8,406 bases of DNA, from assembly GCA_031289835.1 (NCBI GenBank), contig JAITOW010000021.1, positions 1-8,406 of the forward strand. The letters are read 5' to 3'. Both the position numbers and the translations under genes were made by a program. The notes beneath the pieces are model-generated. The model was not told the origin of the DNA. It did not search any database and saw only the letters and a program-made list of their open reading frames with translations. This DNA is from Puniceicoccales bacterium. Its GTDB lineage: Bacteria > Verrucomicrobiota > Verrucomicrobiia > Opitutales > JAIRKQ01. This document shows positions 6,319 through 8,406 of the stretch, one piece after another (positions within the stretch are counted from its first letter, which is position 1; the number at the start of each line of letters is the position of its first letter).

Positions 6319-6663
6319 TCATCCCGGCGGCCAACTCATCTCCCGTCCAGCCAGGAGATGAATGTGCAGATGATGAATCGTTTCACCGGCTAGGGCTCCG
6401 TTGTTTATCACGAGGCGATAACTTGGGATACCATTTTCCCTGGCAAAGGCCGTTGCGGTTAGCAGCAAATTTGCTACGATTCCCGCGTCAGTCTCCCCCA
6501 TCGAGGCAATGTGTTCAATTTTTCGCTTGGGGACTACCAGAACGTGAACCGGTGCTTGAGGATTGATGTCCTTTATCACGACAGTATCGTCCGTTTCCAT
6601 CAGAATTTCGGCTGGAACCTCACGATCTATTATTTTTTCAAAAATTGTTTTACTTTCGCTCAT
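6319..6663 (-). CDS. HIT family protein (HINT-like nucleotide hydrolase)
   Basis: A complete 114-residue protein, the usual size for bacterial HinT-type proteins. It starts TIFEKIIDREVPAEILMETD, the typical HINT opening, followed by DINPQAPVHVLVVPKRKIEH (about 33-52) and near the end VINNGALAGETIHHLHIHLLAGREMSWPPG, which holds the HxHxH histidine triad (HLHIHLL). The central His of the triad attacks the phosphate. HINT proteins hydrolyse purine nucleoside phosphoramidates and acyl-adenylates; the physiological role varies. No Shine-Dalgarno sequence is near the ATG at 6663; a GGGAGG lies 15 bases before it, rather far. The gene converges on the Nudix gene with an 86-base gap. Confidence 0.95.
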   Translation of the reverse strand: MSESKTIFEKIIDREVPAEILMETDDTVVIKDINPQAPVHVLVVPKRKIEHIASMGETDAGIVANLLLTATAFARENGIPSYRLVINNGALAGETIHHLHIHLLAGREMSWPPG

Positions 6664-6918
6664 TGGAATGAAATCTTGCCTCCCAAGACTAAAAAAACAA
6701 GCTCCAACTTAAAATTAAGTGCGGATTATTTTATTAAAAGGATGCACGTTGGTTGGGCTACGAGGATAGATTTAAACCTTGCAAAATATGAAATGATTAT
6801 GGCTGGGCATATATAAATCTGTTAAAATACTCAACAACTTTTATATTTGCTTGCTTGTTTGCTTAAATGTAAACGCGGGGTACATTTGCTATTGACTAAG
6901 TCGTGCTATGTTATTTAT
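6664..6918. promoter_or_regulatory. Divergent intergenic region between the HIT gene and nrdR
   Basis: This 255-base AT-rich gap should hold the promoters of two divergent genes. I see no tRNA, riboswitch, repeat or convincing small gene. A possible nrdR promoter at its right end is listed separately. I did not recognise an NrdR-box-like palindrome. Confidence 0.4.
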
Positions 6919-6921
6919 ATG
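6892..6921 (+). promoter_or_regulatory. Candidate nrdR promoter placing the transcript start at the coding start
   Basis: TTGACT (6892-6897), five of six matches to the -35 consensus, is followed after 18 bases by TATATG (6916-6921), four of six matches to the -10. Transcription would begin about 6-7 bases later, near the ATG at 6928. That would make the mRNA nearly leaderless, in line with the absence of a Shine-Dalgarno sequence at either ATG. Confidence 0.35.
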
Positions 6922-7383
6922 CGCGGCATGCGATGTCCGAAGTGTGGATCGGCTGATTCTAAGGTTACTGATACGAGGGTTTCCGTGGATTGTGTCAAAC
7001 GCCGCCGCACGTGTTTGACTTGCGGTTACAGGTTCAGCACCGTTGAGTGTGTGGTCGTTGACTCTCCATATGTTGTTAAGCGTAGGGGTGAGGTCGTTGA
7101 ATTTGACGGTAATAAAATTAGGAAGAGTTTAATCCGGGCGATGGACAAGGAACAGTGTTCGGAAGATATTATCGGCAAAATGATGTCGAAAGTATTGGCT
7201 AAAGTTCGGGAGACAAAAAGTGACAGAATTTCTTCGCAGGCAATCGGTGCCATCATTCTCGATGAGTTGAAATTGCAGTATCCCGTTGCTTACATGCGCT
7301 TTGCGAGCGTGTACAAAAACTTTAAATCCGCCGGAGAATTTGCCTCGGAATGCAAGCTTATCGATGAGAGCTCCCTGCCCTAA
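6919..7383 (+). CDS. nrdR: Transcriptional repressor NrdR
   Basis: NrdR binds dATP/ATP through an ATP-cone and represses ribonucleotide reductase genes. Counting from ATG 6928 the protein has 151 residues, the family norm. Residues 1-40 are the zinc ribbon: MRCPKCGS (C3, C6) and RRRTCLTCGYRFSTVE (C29, C32), with the family's arginine run before the second pair. Residues about 48-135 are the ATP-cone, with VVKRRGEVVEFDGNKIRKSL and the ending YMRFASVYKNF. ATG 6919 adds MRG; ATG 6928 gives exactly the usual MRCP opening and is probably the real start. An open frame extends further upstream to 6847, but that part lacks family similarity. No ribonucleotide reductase genes lie in the window. It ends 7 bases from the end of obgE on the other strand. 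Confidence 0.96.
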   Translation: MRGMRCPKCGSADSKVTDTRVSVDCVKRRRTCLTCGYRFSTVECVVVDSPYVVKRRGEVVEFDGNKIRKSLIRAMDKEQCSEDIIGKMMSKVLAKVRETKSDRISSQAIGAIILDELKLQYPVAYMRFASVYKNFKSAGEFASECKLIDESSLP

Positions 7384-7390
7384 CCTTAAT

Positions 7391-8380
7391 TTACAGGGCT
7401 AATTCAAAGATCTTTTTTCTGAGCGCTTCCAATCCAATGCCTTTTGTGCAGGAAATTTCCATCACATCAATTTTGTACTTTCCTTTGAAGGCCCTCAGAT
7501 TTTTTTTTGAGGCATCGGAGTCTATCTTATTTGCGACCACGACGCCGTGTTTTTTCAGCAGGGATTCGTCGTAGTGAAGAAGCTCACTTTTTATGTCGCT
7601 AAAATCCTGGGAAGGATCGCGGTTATCTATCCCGGACATGTCAATCAGGTAAACAAGAGTCTTACATCTTTCGATGTGCTTCAAAAATTTCAGTCCCAGA
7701 CCGCGATTTTTATGGGCACCATTAATTATCCCGGGTATGTCCGCAATCAGCACCCGCGATTTTTTTGAATCGTCACGCATGACGCCGACGTTGACGTGTA
7801 GGGTTGTGAACGGGTAGTTTGCGATCTTCGGTGTGGCGTCCGTGAGGATCGAAGTTAATGTGGATTTCCCGGCGTTGGGAAAACCAACCAAACCAACATC
7901 GGCGATGGTTTTCAGAACAAAATTAAAGGTTCCTTCTTCCCCGGGTGTCCCTGGGGTCGTGTGCCTTGGAGCCTGGTTGGTGGACGACTTGAATGCTTCG
8001 TTCCCCTTTCCTCCCACACCTCCCCTTAAAAGGATGATTTTCTGCTCATGGGAAATAATTTCCGCGACGCTGTTGCCGTTGGCGGAGTTAAAGATAACCG
8101 TTCCGATAGGGACACGTAGAACCTTATCCTCCCCATTCTTCCCGTGCATGTCACTGCCCATACCCGGTTGGCCGTTTTTAGCGTGCGCATGCGGTTTAAA
8201 CCTGTACTCGACCAGATCGCTTACGTTGGCATCGCCGACTAAAACAATATCTCCGCCATCTCCGCCATCTCCGCCGTTGGGGCCGCCCTTGGGAACGAAT
8301 TTTTCGCGGCGAAAGCTCAAGCAGCCATCACCACCTTTCCCGGCATTTAAGCGTATATTTTTTACTTCGTCAACGAACAT
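7391..8380 (-). CDS. obgE: GTPase Obg (CgtA/ObgE), ribosome assembly
   Basis: A 329-residue complete Obg without the C-terminal OCT domain found in some homologues, as in many bacteria. Residues 1-158 form the glycine-rich Obg fold: MFVDEVKNIRLNAGKGGDGC, then GGPNGGDGGDGGD and later GGVGGKGN. The GTPase domain follows: G1 GFPNAGKST (166-174), G2 PFTTL (190-194), G3 DIPG (214-217), G4 NKID (284-287), G5 SCTKG (310-314, usually SA). The enzyme acts in late assembly of the large ribosomal subunit and in growth control, and is normally essential. The ATG at 8380 is the expected start but has no clear Shine-Dalgarno sequence, and only 26 bases upstream are visible. The rpmA and rplU genes that often lie upstream of obg would be outside the window. 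Confidence 0.98.
   Translation of the reverse strand: MFVDEVKNIRLNAGKGGDGCLSFRREKFVPKGGPNGGDGGDGGDIVLVGDANVSDLVEYRFKPHAHAKNGQPGMGSDMHGKNGEDKVLRVPIGTVIFNSANGNSVAEIISHEQKIILLRGGVGGKGNEAFKSSTNQAPRHTTPGTPGEEGTFNFVLKTIADVGLVGFPNAGKSTLTSILTDATPKIANYPFTTLHVNVGVMRDDSKKSRVLIADIPGIINGAHKNRGLGLKFLKHIERCKTLVYLIDMSGIDNRDPSQDFSDIKSELLHYDESLLKKHGVVVANKIDSDASKKNLRAFKGKYKIDVMEISCTKGIGLEALRKKIFELAL
8249..8275 (-). repeat. Three perfect 9-base tandem repeats inside obgE
   Basis: On the plus strand ATCTCCGCC occurs three times in a row with no mismatch, at 8249-8257, 8258-8266 and 8267-8275. On the coding strand this is GGCGGAGAT, coding Gly-Gly-Asp three times in the glycine-rich Obg fold. Such a repeat could change copy number in frame by slippage, since its unit is a multiple of three. 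Confidence 0.9.
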
Positions 8381-8406
8381 TTTAGTTGATAGGTGCTAAA
8401 CAATAG

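Noticed and set aside
6309..6319. AGCC-TTC-GGCT hairpin at the end of the HIT gene
   Set aside because: Stem of only four pairs without a T-run; not enough for a terminator call.
6742..6816. Small 24-codon frame in the HIT-nrdR gap
   Set aside because: AAAAGG touches the ATG without spacer and the peptide has no recognisable features.
6847..6918. Upstream extension of nrdR from TTG 6847
   Set aside because: The family starts with MRCP, which is reached at 6928; the extension has no family similarity and overlaps the likely promoter.
7833..8399. Long plus-strand frame opposite obgE
   Set aside because: Pro/Ser-rich shadow of the glycine-rich Obg coding strand.

Overview
This looks like a chromosomal segment from a Gram-negative (diderm), probably host-associated bacterium. 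The evidence is the end of a type III secretion (T3SS) cluster, an MCE/MlaD lipid-transport protein with its partner lipoprotein, and otherwise ordinary core genes (tsaB, eno, nrdR, obgE, a HIT protein). Codon use and base composition look fairly uniform and moderately AT-rich. I see no insertion sequence, phage gene, CRISPR array, tRNA or rRNA. The overall character would fit a member of the PVC group such as a Verrucomicrobiota symbiont, but that is a guess from gene style and needs a tree of Eno, Obg or SctR.

Layout. Bases 1-1103 (+) hold the 3' end of sctQ, the C-ring protein with a SpoA domain, overlapping complete sctR, an inner-membrane export-gate protein. The usual next genes sctS, sctT and sctU are not there. 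A divergent tsaB (1140-1739, +), for tRNA t6A synthesis, follows. Then come an MlaD/PqiB-type MCE protein (1798-2733) and, with a 4-base overlap, an ABC-transport auxiliary lipoprotein (2730-3650). The latter carries an unexpected C-terminal domain resembling the one at the end of RodZ.

The enolase gene (5021-3681, -) converges on that operon. Upstream of it on the same strand is a small tandem-ACT-domain protein (5556-5083, -). A very AT-rich divergent gap (5557-5710) separates this from a Nudix-family protein (5711-6232, +) that has an apparent Sec signal peptide and a Gln in place of a key Nudix-box Glu. A HIT/HINT protein (6663-6319, -) converges on it. A 255-base divergent gap leads to nrdR (6919-7383, +), the ribonucleotide reductase repressor. 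This gene runs tail to tail, with only 7 bases between, into obgE (8380-7391, -), a ribosome-assembly GTPase.

Functionally there are three themes: T3SS machinery, envelope lipid transport, and housekeeping. The most notable observations are the exported Nudix protein with the altered catalytic box, the lipoprotein fusion with many cysteines, a possible internal translation start in sctQ, and the isolation of sctR and of the MCE pair from their usual partners.
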